From the NCBI GenBank assembly GCA_934513205.1, contig CAKSWU010000022.1, positions 1 to 32,247 on the forward strand: a DNA stretch of 32,247 bases. Direction: 5' to 3'. This DNA is from an uncultured Faecalibacterium sp. Lineage in GTDB: Bacteria; Bacillota; Clostridia; Oscillospirales; Ruminococcaceae. A program made the translations under genes and the position numbers. How positions within the stretch are numbered: position 1 is the first letter of the stretch; every line of letters begins with the position of its first letter. Shown here piece after piece: positions 24,044-32,194 of the stretch. The notes under the pieces are model-generated. The model saw only the letters and a program-made list of their open reading frames with translations, was not told where the DNA came from and searched no databases.

Positions 24044-25147
24044 ATGGCAGAAAAAGCGATTCGCCTGGGAGGCGAAGCCACTGCTGACGCCATCGTCAGC
24101 GCCGTGGATACCATGTATTCCGAGCACACCTTCAACGAGAAGGATTTTGTGCTCAAGCACAACGACGATGAGATCGCCGTGGACTCCAACTTTGCGGCCC
24201 AGAGCTTCTGGAAGGACGTCCGGGTGCGCTTTTTCCGCAAGAAGAGCGCTGTGCTCGGCATGATCCTGATCCTGTTCATCACCCTTCTGGCGATCTTTGG
24301 ACCCGGCATGAACGGCTACACCTATTCCGGTCAGGACCTGAGCCAGAAAAACTTTGCGCCTCGCGTGCAGGTGCTGGAAAACTTCGGCATTCTGGACGGC
24401 AGTGAGAAGATGAGCACCACAAGCGGCTCTAAGACGGTCAACGCCTATGTGGAAAAGGGCAAGGAGGATGTCTACTACTGGTTCGGCAGTGACCTGTACG
24501 GACGCGACATCTGGACCCGCACATGGGAAGGTGCCCGCGTCTCCCTGATCATCGCGGTGGCGGCTGCGATCATTGATATGGTCATTGGCATGAGCTACGG
24601 CCTGATCTCGGGCTATTTCGGCGGAAAAGTGGATATGGTGATGCAGCGGTTTCTGGAGGTCGCCAACGGCATTCCGCGTCTGGTCATCGTCACATTGCTT
24701 CTGCTGGTGCTGAAGCCCGGCATGATCACCATCATCTTTGCCCTGATGCTGACCGAGTGGGTGGGCATGAGCCGCATCGCCCGCGCCGAGATGCTTAAGC
24801 TGAAGGATCAGGAATTCGTTCTGGCGTCCCGCACGCTGGGTGCCGGCAGCTTCTTTATCATCTTTAAAGAGGTGCTGCCCAACATCATCGGACCCATCAT
24901 CACGCAGGTCATGTTCAGCATCCCCACCGCCATCTTCACCGAGGCGTTCCTGTCCTTTGTGGGTCTGGGCATCCCGGTGCCGCAGTGCTCGCTGGGTTCT
25001 CTGATCAGTGAGCTGTATAACAGCTTCACCACCCACCCCTACCAGATCATTCCCCCCATTGTGGTGATGAGCCTGCTGATGCTGAGCTTCAATCTGGTGG
25101 CAGATGGTCTGCGCGAGGCGCTGGACCCCAAGATGAAGAGTATGTAA
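24044..25147 (+). CDS. oppC: Oligopeptide ABC transporter permease OppC
   Basis: The 367-residue partner permease. About 75 hydrophilic N-terminal residues precede the first helix (SAVLGMILILFITLLAIFGP), longer than in many OppC proteins. FGSDLYGRDIWTRTWEGARV and the docking loop ARAEMLKLKDQEFVLASRTLGA are family signatures. ATG 24044 starts one base after the oppB stop and uses AAAGGGGGA inside oppB; a longer frame upstream is an overlap artefact. Confidence 0.96.
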   Translation: MAEKAIRLGGEATADAIVSAVDTMYSEHTFNEKDFVLKHNDDEIAVDSNFAAQSFWKDVRVRFFRKKSAVLGMILILFITLLAIFGPGMNGYTYSGQDLSQKNFAPRVQVLENFGILDGSEKMSTTSGSKTVNAYVEKGKEDVYYWFGSDLYGRDIWTRTWEGARVSLIIAVAAAIIDMVIGMSYGLISGYFGGKVDMVMQRFLEVANGIPRLVIVTLLLLVLKPGMITIIFALMLTEWVGMSRIARAEMLKLKDQEFVLASRTLGAGSFFIIFKEVLPNIIGPIITQVMFSIPTAIFTEAFLSFVGLGIPVPQCSLGSLISELYNSFTTHPYQIIPPIVVMSLLMLSFNLVADGLREALDPKMKSM

Positions 25148-25160
25148 GGAGGAACACCCC

Positions 25161-26258
25161 ATGCCTGAAAACAAAAAAGACCAGGTCTTGTCGGTGCGAG
25201 ACCTTGATATTACCTTTAAAACCACCGCAGGCCCGGTGCACGCCATTCGCGGCGTGAACATCGACCTGTACAAGGGCGAGACGGTGGCGCTGGTGGGCGA
25301 GTCCGGTTCCGGCAAATCGGTCACCATGAAGGCCGCCATGGGCATTCTGGCGCAGAACGCCACTGTGAACAGCGGCTCCATCCAGTTCAGCTACCATCAC
25401 GCCGACGGCAGCCCCGAGACGGTGGACCTGCTGCAGAAGGACAAAAAGTGGATCCGCCGCCACATCAACGGCAAGCGCATCGCCATGGTGTTTCAGGACC
25501 CCATGACCAGTCTGGACCCCACCATGCCCATCGGCAAGCAGATCATGGAAGGGATGCTGTGGCATTTCAAAATGCCCAAAGCGGACGCCTACAAAAAGGC
25601 CGTGCAGCTGCTGGAAGAGGTGGGTATCACCGATGCCGAAAAGCGCATGAAGAACTATCCCCATCAGCTGTCCGGCGGCATGCGCCAGCGCGTGGTCATT
25701 GCCATTGCGCTGGCCTGCGACCCGGACCTGCTGATCTGTGACGAGCCCACCACGGCGCTGGATGTGACCATTCAGGCCAAAATTCTGGAGCTGATCCGCA
25801 GCATCCAGCGCGAGCGCGGCATCTCGGTCATTTACATCACCCACGACCTTGGCGTTGTGGCAAAGGTAGCAGACTACGTGGACGTCATGTACGCCGGCAA
25901 GATCGTGGAGACCGGCACCATCGACGAGATCTTCTACGAGCCGCGCCACCCCTACACCTGGGGTCTGCTGTCCGCCATGCCGGATCTGGACACCGCCGAC
26001 GACCGTCTGTACACCATCCCCGGCTCGCCCCCCAACCTGCTGCACGAGAAGCCCGGCGATGCCTTTGCGCCCCGCAACCACTATGCGCTGAACATTGACG
26101 ACGAGGTGGACCCGCCCATGTTCAAGATCAGCGACACCCACTATGCAGCCACATGGCTGCTGGACCCCCGCGCACCCAAGGTGGAGATGCCGAAGGAGCT
26201 TTCTCAGCGCATCGCCCGGATGCGCGCCGAGGCCGAAACGATCAAGGAGGCGGAATAA
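25161..26258 (+). CDS. oppD: Oligopeptide ABC transporter ATPase OppD
   Basis: A 365-residue ABC ATPase with Walker A GESGSGKS at 46-53, signature LSGGMRQRV from 170 and Walker B with Asp194-Glu195 (LLICDEPTTALD). The C-terminal region GSPPNLLHEKPGDAFAPRN is the peptide-transporter extension; it is less Cys-rich than in enzymes that carry a 4Fe-4S cluster there. TAAGGAGG precedes the ATG. Confidence 0.97.
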   Translation: MPENKKDQVLSVRDLDITFKTTAGPVHAIRGVNIDLYKGETVALVGESGSGKSVTMKAAMGILAQNATVNSGSIQFSYHHADGSPETVDLLQKDKKWIRRHINGKRIAMVFQDPMTSLDPTMPIGKQIMEGMLWHFKMPKADAYKKAVQLLEEVGITDAEKRMKNYPHQLSGGMRQRVVIAIALACDPDLLICDEPTTALDVTIQAKILELIRSIQRERGISVIYITHDLGVVAKVADYVDVMYAGKIVETGTIDEIFYEPRHPYTWGLLSAMPDLDTADDRLYTIPGSPPNLLHEKPGDAFAPRNHYALNIDDEVDPPMFKISDTHYAATWLLDPRAPKVEMPKELSQRIARMRAEAETIKEAE

Positions 26259-27191
26259 ATGGCAGCACAGAGCACCACGCCCCTGCTGAAGGTGGAAGGC
26301 CTGAAGCAGTATTTCCGCGTGAACAAGAACTTTACCGTCAAGGCAGTGGACAATGTGAGCTTTGAGATCTACCCCGGCGAGACCTACGGTCTGGTGGGCG
26401 AGTCCGGCTCCGGCAAGTCCACCATCGGACGCAGCGTCATCCGCCTGTATGACCCCACTGCCGGAAAGATCACCTTTGATGGGCATGATATCAGCGGCAG
26501 GCTGAGCCGCGTGCAGAACGATACGCTGCGCACCCAGATGCAGATGATCTTTCAGGACCCCATGGCGTCCCTGAACCCCCGCAAGAAGGTGGAGGACATC
26601 ATCGGCGAGGGGTTGGACATCCACCACATGTACAAGACCCGCGAAGAGCGCCGCGAAAAGGTGGAGAAGATCCTTGCCAAGGTGGGCCTTGCGCCCGAGC
26701 ACGCCGAGCGGTACCCCCACCAGTTCTCCGGCGGTCAGCGCCAGCGCGTGGGCATTGCCCGTGCCCTCATTATGAACCCCAAGCTCATCATCGCAGACGA
26801 ATGCATCTCGGCGCTGGACGTGTCCATTCAGGCACAGGTGGTCAACCTGATGAAGGACATCCAGCAGGAGACCGGCACCGCCTACCTGTTCATCGCCCAC
26901 GACCTGTCCATGGTCAAGTACATCTCCGACCGCATCGGTGTGCTGCATCTGGGCCACCTGCTGGAGACCGGCACCACCGAGGAGATCTTCGAAAATCCCA
27001 TCCATCCCTACACGCGCAGCCTGCTGTCGGCCATCCCGCTGCCGAACCCGGTGGTGGAAAAGCGCCGTGTGGCACAGAGCTACGACTATGCTTCCTCCGG
27101 CATTGACTACAACAAAGGCACCGACCACCATGTGAGCGGCAGCCACTACGTCAAGTGCACCGATGCAGAATTTGCCCAGTGGTGCAAGTGA
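26259..27191 (+). CDS. oppF: Oligopeptide ABC transporter ATPase OppF
   Basis: A 310-residue ATPase that pairs with OppD. Walker A GESGSGKS at 47-54, signature FSGGQRQRVG from 156 and Walker B ADECISALD, where Cys replaces the common Pro after DE. Its ATG follows the oppD stop with no gap, so translation is probably coupled. It is the last gene of the operon, 16 bp before a strong terminator. Confidence 0.97.
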   Translation: MAAQSTTPLLKVEGLKQYFRVNKNFTVKAVDNVSFEIYPGETYGLVGESGSGKSTIGRSVIRLYDPTAGKITFDGHDISGRLSRVQNDTLRTQMQMIFQDPMASLNPRKKVEDIIGEGLDIHHMYKTREERREKVEKILAKVGLAPEHAERYPHQFSGGQRQRVGIARALIMNPKLIIADECISALDVSIQAQVVNLMKDIQQETGTAYLFIAHDLSMVKYISDRIGVLHLGHLLETGTTEEIFENPIHPYTRSLLSAIPLPNPVVEKRRVAQSYDYASSGIDYNKGTDHHVSGSHYVKCTDAEFAQWCK

Positions 27192-27207
27192 ACCGGACTT
27201 TGAGCGC

Positions 27208-27242
27208 AAAGGAGCGTTCCCGCAAGGGGACGCTCCTTTTTT
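27208..27242 (+). terminator. Terminator of the opp operon
   Basis: AAAGGAGCGTTCCC and GGGGACGCTCCTTTTTT pair around GCAA. Confidence 0.92.
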
Positions 27243-27497
27243 GCATCCGGGACACCACCGCTGCCGGGGATGTACTTTTGTCTGCTGCGCGGGCAAGGGC
27301 GCAGGGGGCAGACCCGCCGCATACCGGGAAAAAAGCGGAAATGAAAATAATTTTCAGAGACTGGGAGGGGAATAAAGGCGTTTTTGTAAGATAAAAACAA
27401 AAGCATTGCTCAATACAGCGTTGGATATATGGACTTTTGAGGGAAAAACATGAAAATCAGTGTGAAAACTATGGCTTTTTTGTTTTGAATGTGTTAA

Positions 27498-27503
27498 TAT
27501 ACT
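27498..27503 (+). promoter_or_regulatory. Likely -10 box of the N-acetylglucosamine PTS gene
   Basis: TATACT in GTTAATATACTG, with only a T-rich -35 region. The 335-bp gap 27243-27578 is otherwise gene-free and AT-rich in its second half. It holds a possible A/T hairpin GTTTTTGTAAGATAAAAAC near 27380 and no clear operator. AAAGGAGG at 27561-27568 is the ribosome binding site. Confidence 0.45.
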
Positions 27504-27578
27504 GTTACGGATAGTTGGCGGCGCACAACCGGCGCTGCCGTTGAAAAACCTACATTCTTTAAAGGAGGAATGTGCTTT

Positions 27579-29045
27579 ATGATGAAGTATCTCCAGAAAC
27601 TGGGCAAAGCACTGATGCTTCCCGTCGCGGTCCTGCCGATCTGCGGCATCCTGATGGGTCTTGGTTATGCCCTCGCTCCGGGCGTTATGGGCGTTCCCGG
27701 TGCACCGACTTCCGGTGCAGCTTACACCGTCGGCTTCCTGCTGGTCAAGGCAGGCGGCGCTCTGATCGATAACATGGCATGGCTGTTTGCCATTGGTGCC
27801 GCTGTCGGCCTTGCTGACAACGATGGTACCGCAGGTCTGGCCGGTCTGGTCAGCTTCCTGATGATGCAGCAGCTGCTGAACCCCGGTGTGGTCAGCATGG
27901 TGCGCACTCTGGAAGAGGGCACCGCTACCTACATCGCCTTCCAGAAGGTCGCCGGCAACTCCTTCATCGGCATTCTGGCCGCTGTTGTGGGCGCTGCCTG
28001 CTACAACAAGTTCAAGAATATCCAGCTGCCTGACTGGCTGGCATTCTTCTCCGGCAAGCGCTTCGTTGCGATCGCTACCGGCCTGATCTCCATTCTGGTG
28101 TCCGTGGTTCTGCTGTTCGTCTGGCCCGTCATCTTTGGCGCGCTGGTCGCTCTGGGCAAGGGCATCGCTGGCATGGACGGCATCGGCGCCGGCATCTACG
28201 CCTTCCTGAACCGTCTGCTCATCCCCACCGGCCTGCACCACGCTCTGAACAACGTGTTCTGGTTCGATACCATCGGTCTGGGCGACCTGAGCCACTTCTG
28301 GGCTGGCGAGACTTCCGCTGATGTGGGCTGGAGCCTTGGTATGTACATGTCCGGCTTCTTCCCCTGCATGATGTTCGGTATCTTGGGCGCTGCTCTGGCT
28401 ATGGTCAAGACCGCTAAGAACAAGAAGGCCGCTATTGGTCTGGTTCTGTCCGCTGCAATCTGCGCATTCGTCTGCGGCGTTACCGAGCCCTTCGAGTTCG
28501 GCTTCATGTTCCTGTGCTTCCCGCTGTACGTTGTGTACTCCGCTCTGTACGGCATCTTCACCATCATCACCTACTACTCCGGTTTCCGTGCTGGCTTCTG
28601 CTTCTCCGCAGGTGCTACCGACCTGGTGTTCTCCGCTTCTCTGCCCGCAGCTGCTAAGACCTGGATGATCATTCCTCTGGGCATCGCTGCATTCCTGGTG
28701 TTCTACTTCGTGTTCTACTTCGCTATCACCAAGTTCGACCTGAAGACCCCCGGCCGTGAGGATGACGACGAGGAAGCTGAGAAGAAGGTCGTTCTGGCTA
28801 ACAACAACTACACCGAAGTTGCTGCTGCTGTTCTGGCTGCTATCGGCGGCAAGGAGAACGTGAAGGACGTTGGTTACTGCGCAACCCGTCTGCGCTTTGA
28901 GGTGCTCGACAACGCTAAGGTTGACGAGAAGGCTGTCAAGGCTGCAGGTGCTGCAGGCGTCATCCGCCCCAGCAAGAACGCATGCCAGGTCATCATCGGC
29001 ACCAAGGTCCAGTTCGTCTACGACGAGCTGAAGAAGATGCTCTGA
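27579..29045 (+). CDS. nagE: PTS N-acetylglucosamine-type EIICB component
   Basis: 488 residues. The EIIC domain (residues 1-390) has the glucose/NAG family landmarks GKALMLPVAVLPICGILMG, PTGLHHALNNVFWF and GVTEPFEFGFMFLCFPLYVV. The EIIB domain is at the C-terminus with the phosphoryl-accepting Cys434 (GYCATRLRFEV). It imports and phosphorylates N-acetylglucosamine. No EIIA domain is attached; the separate EIIA at 31216 probably serves it. The choice of start is ATG 27579, ten bases after AGGAGG; ATG 27570 overlaps the ribosome binding site. Substrate is inferred from nagB and nagA downstream. Codon use (frequent GCT, GTT, CTG) suggests high expression. Confidence 0.9.
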   Translation: MMKYLQKLGKALMLPVAVLPICGILMGLGYALAPGVMGVPGAPTSGAAYTVGFLLVKAGGALIDNMAWLFAIGAAVGLADNDGTAGLAGLVSFLMMQQLLNPGVVSMVRTLEEGTATYIAFQKVAGNSFIGILAAVVGAACYNKFKNIQLPDWLAFFSGKRFVAIATGLISILVSVVLLFVWPVIFGALVALGKGIAGMDGIGAGIYAFLNRLLIPTGLHHALNNVFWFDTIGLGDLSHFWAGETSADVGWSLGMYMSGFFPCMMFGILGAALAMVKTAKNKKAAIGLVLSAAICAFVCGVTEPFEFGFMFLCFPLYVVYSALYGIFTIITYYSGFRAGFCFSAGATDLVFSASLPAAAKTWMIIPLGIAAFLVFYFVFYFAITKFDLKTPGREDDDEEAEKKVVLANNNYTEVAAAVLAAIGGKENVKDVGYCATRLRFEVLDNAKVDEKAVKAAGAAGVIRPSKNACQVIIGTKVQFVYDELKKML

Positions 29046-29100
29046 GCTCTTCCGTTTGAAATGGAACCGTGCGGGAGACGGTTGATCCCGTAACGGACTG

Positions 29101-29152
29101 AAAAAGGCCGCCGAGGGCGGGCGTTCGCGCCCTGCCCCGGCGGCCTCTTTTG
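29101..29152 (+). terminator. Terminator after the PTS gene
   Basis: AGGCCGCC (29105-29112) pairs with GGCGGCCT (29139-29146) around an inner GC-rich arm, then CTTTTG. A smaller hairpin with CCGT/ACGG and GGGA/TCCC lies just before it (29067-29096). Confidence 0.85.
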
Positions 29153-29189
29153 TTCACAGAAAAACGTTTTTTCCCGGAGAAGACCGTGC

Positions 29190-29195
29190 TATACT
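29190..29195 (+). promoter_or_regulatory. -10 box of the nagBA promoter
   Basis: TATACT with a weak T-rich -35 (about 29166-29172). With the terminator just upstream, nagBA is transcribed separately from the PTS gene. Confidence 0.55.
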
Positions 29196-29236
29196 AGTGG
29201 CACAGATACCCGTTTTAAGATCAGGAGGTTTATGAT

Positions 29237-29965
29237 ATGAAGATCATTCGTACAAAGAACTATGAGGATATGTCCCGCAAGGCAGCCAACATCATCTCGG
29301 CTCAGGTCATCCTGAAGCCGGACTGCGTGCTGGGTCTGGCAACGGGCGGCACCCCGGTAGGCACCTACGAGCAGCTGGTGGAGTGGTACAACAAGGGCGA
29401 CATCGACTTTTCCGGGGTGACCACGGTCAATCTGGACGAGTACCGCGGCCTGCCCAAGGAGCACCCGGAAAGCTACTGGAGCTTCATGCACCGCAACCTG
29501 TTCGACAAGGTGAACATCGACCCGGCAAAGATCAACCTGCCCGACGGCACAAACCCCGATGCAGAGGATGCATGCGCCAAGTACAACCAGATCATCCACA
29601 GCGTGGGCGGTATCGACCTGCAGCTGCTGGGCATTGGCCATGACGGACACATCGGCTTCAACGAGCCCTGCGACCATTTTGATCTGGAGACCCACTGCGT
29701 GGACCTGACGCGCGAGACCATCGAGGCCAACAAGCGCTTCTTTGACGGCAACGAGGAGCTGGTGCCCAAGCAGGCCTATACCATGGGCATCAAGACCATC
29801 ATGCAGGCGCGCAAGGTGCTGATGATCGCCAACGGCACCGGCAAGGCCGAGATCCTGAAGAAGGCGTTCTTTGGCCCGGTGACCCCGGAGGTGCCCGCCA
29901 GCATCCTGCAGCTGCACCCGGACTTCATTCTGGTGGCAGACGAGGATGCACTGAGCCTGATCTGA
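29237..29965 (+). CDS. nagB: Glucosamine-6-phosphate deaminase
   Basis: 242 residues, typical of the short Firmicute enzymes. It converts glucosamine-6-phosphate to fructose-6-phosphate and ammonia. Substrate loop LATGGTPVGTYEQL, the general base Asp67 (NLDEYRG), and the catalytic triad region GIGHDGHIGFNEP with Asp136, His138 and Glu143 are all present. TCAGGAGG fixes the ATG. It is followed 55 bp later by nagA; the last two steps of N-acetylglucosamine use are therefore together. Confidence 0.98.
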   Translation: MKIIRTKNYEDMSRKAANIISAQVILKPDCVLGLATGGTPVGTYEQLVEWYNKGDIDFSGVTTVNLDEYRGLPKEHPESYWSFMHRNLFDKVNIDPAKINLPDGTNPDAEDACAKYNQIIHSVGGIDLQLLGIGHDGHIGFNEPCDHFDLETHCVDLTRETIEANKRFFDGNEELVPKQAYTMGIKTIMQARKVLMIANGTGKAEILKKAFFGPVTPEVPASILQLHPDFILVADEDALSLI

Positions 29966-30020
29966 CGCAAAAGGCGGGGACCGCTGCTGCGGTCACTGCC
30001 GCTTCAAGGGGGTTTGTACC

Positions 30021-31148
30021 ATGATCATCAAAAATGCAAAAATCTATACGCCCCGCCATACCTTTGAGCAGGGAGACCTGTTCATCCGGGACGGACGCAT
30101 TGCGGCCTTTGCCCAGCCGGAAGAGGGCGAGGAGGTCGTTGACGCCAAGGGGGCCTACGCGCTGCCGGGTCTGGTGGACATCCATTTCCACGGTGCCATG
30201 GGCAAGGACTTCTGTGATGGCACCGAAGAAGCCATCCAGACGCTGGCGGATTTTGAAGCCAGCAAGGGCGTGCTGGCCATCTGCCCCGCCACCATGACCT
30301 ACCCGGAAGAGATCCTGAACAAGGTCATGGATGCTGCCGCCGCCCACCAAAACGGCAAGGGCGCCGACCTTGTGGGCATCAATATGGAGGGCCCGTTCAT
30401 CAGCCCCAAAAAGGTGGGTGCCCAGAACCCGGAGTATGTGCAGGGCGCGGACGCCGCCATGTTCCGCCGCCTGCAGAAGCGGGCAGGCGGCCTGATCAAG
30501 CTGGTGGATGTGGCACCCGAAGAACCGGGCAATCTGGACTTTATCCGGGAGTGCCACAACGAGGTGCGCATCTCCATCGCCCACACCTGCACCGACTACG
30601 ACACCGCCGTCAAGGCCTTTGAGGCCGGTGCCACCCACATGACCCACCTGTACAACGCCATGCCCGGCATCACCCACCGCGCCCCCGGCCCCATCATTGC
30701 AGCCATGGAGCACGATGCCGAGGTGGAGCTCATCACCGACAACGTGCATATCCACCCCGCTGTGGTGAGGTTTACCTTCCGCAATTTTGGCGATGACCGC
30801 GTCTGCCTGATCGCAGACAGCGCCATGTCCTGCGGTCTGCCGGACGGACAGTACAGTCTGGGCGGGCAGGCCATCACGGTCAAGGGCCCGCGCGCGACCC
30901 TGACCGAGCACCCGGACACCATTGCGGGCAGCAACACCTGCCTGTACGACTGCATGAAGCGGGCTGTGCTGGAGATGGGTGTGCCGCTGGAAAGCGCTGT
31001 CCGCGCTGCCAGCGAGACCCCGGCCCGCAGCATCGGCGTGGATGCGGACTACGGTTCGCTGGCGGCGGGCCGCTACGGCAACGTGATCCTGGCGGACGCA
31101 GAGCTGAACATTCAGGCCGTCTACCAGAAGGGCGTCCGCATCGTCTAA
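30021..31148 (+). CDS. nagA: N-acetylglucosamine-6-phosphate deacetylase
   Basis: A 375-residue amidohydrolase that removes acetate from N-acetylglucosamine-6-phosphate. Metal and active site elements: DIHFHG (His55, His57), NMEGPF with Glu123, IAHTCTD, GATHMTHLYNAMPG and the catalytic Asp266 in IADSAMSCG. The normal family length is 375-400. AAGGGGG precedes the ATG. It lies second in the nagBA operon and supplies NagB with glucosamine-6-phosphate made from the PTS product. Confidence 0.97.
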   Translation: MIIKNAKIYTPRHTFEQGDLFIRDGRIAAFAQPEEGEEVVDAKGAYALPGLVDIHFHGAMGKDFCDGTEEAIQTLADFEASKGVLAICPATMTYPEEILNKVMDAAAAHQNGKGADLVGINMEGPFISPKKVGAQNPEYVQGADAAMFRRLQKRAGGLIKLVDVAPEEPGNLDFIRECHNEVRISIAHTCTDYDTAVKAFEAGATHMTHLYNAMPGITHRAPGPIIAAMEHDAEVELITDNVHIHPAVVRFTFRNFGDDRVCLIADSAMSCGLPDGQYSLGGQAITVKGPRATLTEHPDTIAGSNTCLYDCMKRAVLEMGVPLESAVRAASETPARSIGVDADYGSLAAGRYGNVILADAELNIQAVYQKGVRIV

Positions 31149-31169
31149 AAGCCAGAGCGTGAAAACACA

Positions 31170-31201
31170 AAAGAGGCCGCTGCAAATGCAGCGGCCTCTT
31201 T
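31170..31201. terminator. Shared terminator between nagA and the convergent EIIA gene
   Basis: AAAGAGGCCGCTGC and GCAGCGGCCTCTTT form a perfect 14-bp hairpin around AAAT, with T on one side and A on the other; it serves both convergent genes. Confidence 0.9.
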
Positions 31202-31215
31202 GCTTTGCAAAAAAA

Positions 31216-31728
31216 TCAGACCTTGAACAGCGGAGCGCCGAGGGTGACATCGCCCTGTGCCAGCATCTTCACCTCATCGTCCGCACCATCGGTCACGATG
31301 ATGGCGGTGGCGGTGGGGTGGCCTGCGGCGCGGATGGCATCCAGATCGATCTTCAGCAGCGGGGTGCCCGCGCTGACCTTCTGCCCCTCCTTGACCAGAG
31401 CGGTAAAGCCCTGACCGTTCATATCCACCGTGTCCATGCCAACGTGGATCAGCAGCTCGATGCCGTCGTTGCTGGTAACGCCGACCGCATGCAGGGTGGT
31501 CGCGATCTGGGTCACGGTGCCGTCAAAGGGAGCGTACACGGTATCGCCGGTGGGCTCGATGCCGCAGCCGGGGCCAAGGATGCCCTGCGCAAAGGTCTCA
31601 TCCGGGATATCGGCCTGTGCCAGAACCTTGCCCTGCAGGGGGGTCAGGACCGTCTTTTTCTGGTTGATGAACCGGCCGGCACCCTCGCCGGCGTTCTTGC
31701 TGCCAAACAGTTTGTCAAAAAAGCCCAT
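31216..31728 (-). CDS. crr: PTS glucose-family EIIA component
   Basis: A 170-residue EIIA of the Glc/NAG family. Its order is VLTPLQGKVLAQADIPDETF, CGIEPTGDTVYAPFDGTV, the structural His80 and the phosphorylated His95 (ELLIHVGMDTV), and GTPLLKIDLDAI. The start MGFFDKLFGSK at 31728 is typical and GGAAGG lies upstream; a longer frame begins at 31752 without a better site. It is convergent with nagA and probably donates phosphate to the EIICB protein, which lacks this domain, and perhaps to other PTS permeases of the cell. Confidence 0.95.
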   Translation of the reverse strand: MGFFDKLFGSKNAGEGAGRFINQKKTVLTPLQGKVLAQADIPDETFAQGILGPGCGIEPTGDTVYAPFDGTVTQIATTLHAVGVTSNDGIELLIHVGMDTVDMNGQGFTALVKEGQKVSAGTPLLKIDLDAIRAAGHPTATAIIVTDGADDEVKMLAQGDVTLGAPLFKV

Positions 31729-31816
31729 AGTGTATTCCTTCCTTCCTGTCATTGCCCAAAGGCAGCAGGGGCGTGAAGTGTCTGCAGACTGCCTTTAAAC
31801 ATCATACCTATATAAA

Positions 31817-31845
31817 AAGATATCATACAATGCGGTAAAAAGCAA
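31817..31845 (-). promoter_or_regulatory. Promoter of the EIIA gene
   Basis: On the minus strand TTGCTT (31845-31840), 17 bp, TATCTT (31822-31817). The leader of about 85 nt contains the palindrome GTCTGCAGAC near 31780. The stretch 31846-31935 holds no gene or clear signal. Confidence 0.6.
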
Positions 31846-31935
31846 GGCCGTTTCCGTCAAAGGCGACAAAAATAACGGATTTTTGATCGTCTGCTTTGCG
31901 GCTTTTTCCGGCAGCTCCCGGGCGGTGCCGTGCTG

Positions 31936-32012
31936 TTCAAGTCCTGACTGGTAACAAAAAAGAACACCCCAAAGGGGTGTTCTTTTTTGTTATGGGCCAG
32001 CCAGGACTTGAA
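31936..32012. repeat. Long inverted repeat made of a tRNA 3' end plus a terminator
   Basis: The left arm 31936-31970 begins TTCAAGTCCTGACTGG and runs into the terminator arm. The right arm 31974-32012 is its complement, except for one base (A/G) and an extra TGGG (31993-31996). The matching block is the T-arm and acceptor end of the tRNA-Met fragment joined to the terminator hairpin. So the tRNA end exists twice in opposite orientation, 3 nt apart at the loop. Confidence 0.85.
31953..31991. terminator. Bidirectional terminator downstream of the tRNA fragment
   Basis: AACAAAAAAGAACACCCC, loop AAA and a perfect 18-bp complement. On the minus strand it would have ended the original tRNA transcript. 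Confidence 0.9.
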
Positions 32013-32034
32013 CCCGGGACCAAGCGGTTATGAG
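31993..32034 (-). pseudogene. 3' half of tRNA-Met (CAU anticodon), attachment-site remnant
   Basis: Read on the minus strand the 42 bases are anticodon loop CTCATAA, stem CCGCT, variable loop TGGTC, T-arm CCGGG-TTCAAGT-CCTGG, acceptor CTGGCCC and discriminator A. The bases upstream of the loop (GACGTT) do not pair with the anticodon stem, so the 5' half is absent and this cannot be a tRNA. A fragment that runs from the anticodon loop to the tRNA 3' end is the usual footprint left by a tyrosine-recombinase element; the intact tRNA should lie at the element's far end, to the right of the window. Confidence 0.85.
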
Positions 32035-32062
32035 AACGTCGCTAATTTTGAAATCCCGTTTT

Positions 32063-32194
32063 TCTTGTGAAATCTTGTGACTATCTGATAATTTCATAAA
32101 AGTGCCTTTGTGTACTTTGACGTAACTTTTGGTGGCTTTTTGTCTCTAAAACGGCTCTTTGTAGGTGAATCGGTAGGTGAAAATTTTCACCTAC
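32063..32194. repeat. Iterated short repeats and palindrome at the element edge
   Basis: TCTTGTGA occurs at 32063-32070 and 32073-32080 (10-bp step). GTAGGTGAA occurs at 32161-32169 and 32173-32181 (12-bp step). The second copy forms half of a perfect 22-bp palindrome (32173-32194; each half reads GTAGGTGAAAA). Helical-step repeats next to an att core fit integrase arm or excisionase binding sites; the palindrome may also end a transcript. Confidence 0.55.

Noticed and set aside
25089..27296. 735-residue minus-strand frame opposite oppD and oppF
   Set aside because: Shadow frame; the ATPase motifs on the plus strand are decisive.
18389..29070. 12-mer AAATGGAACCGT present at 18389-18400 and 29059-29070
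   Set aside because: The flanks differ and both lie in unrelated non-coding stretches; two copies of a 12-mer are too little to claim a family.
31993..32075. Complete tRNA gene at the right edge
   Set aside because: The 5' half (acceptor, D arm and 5' anticodon stem) is missing; the adjoining bases do not pair.
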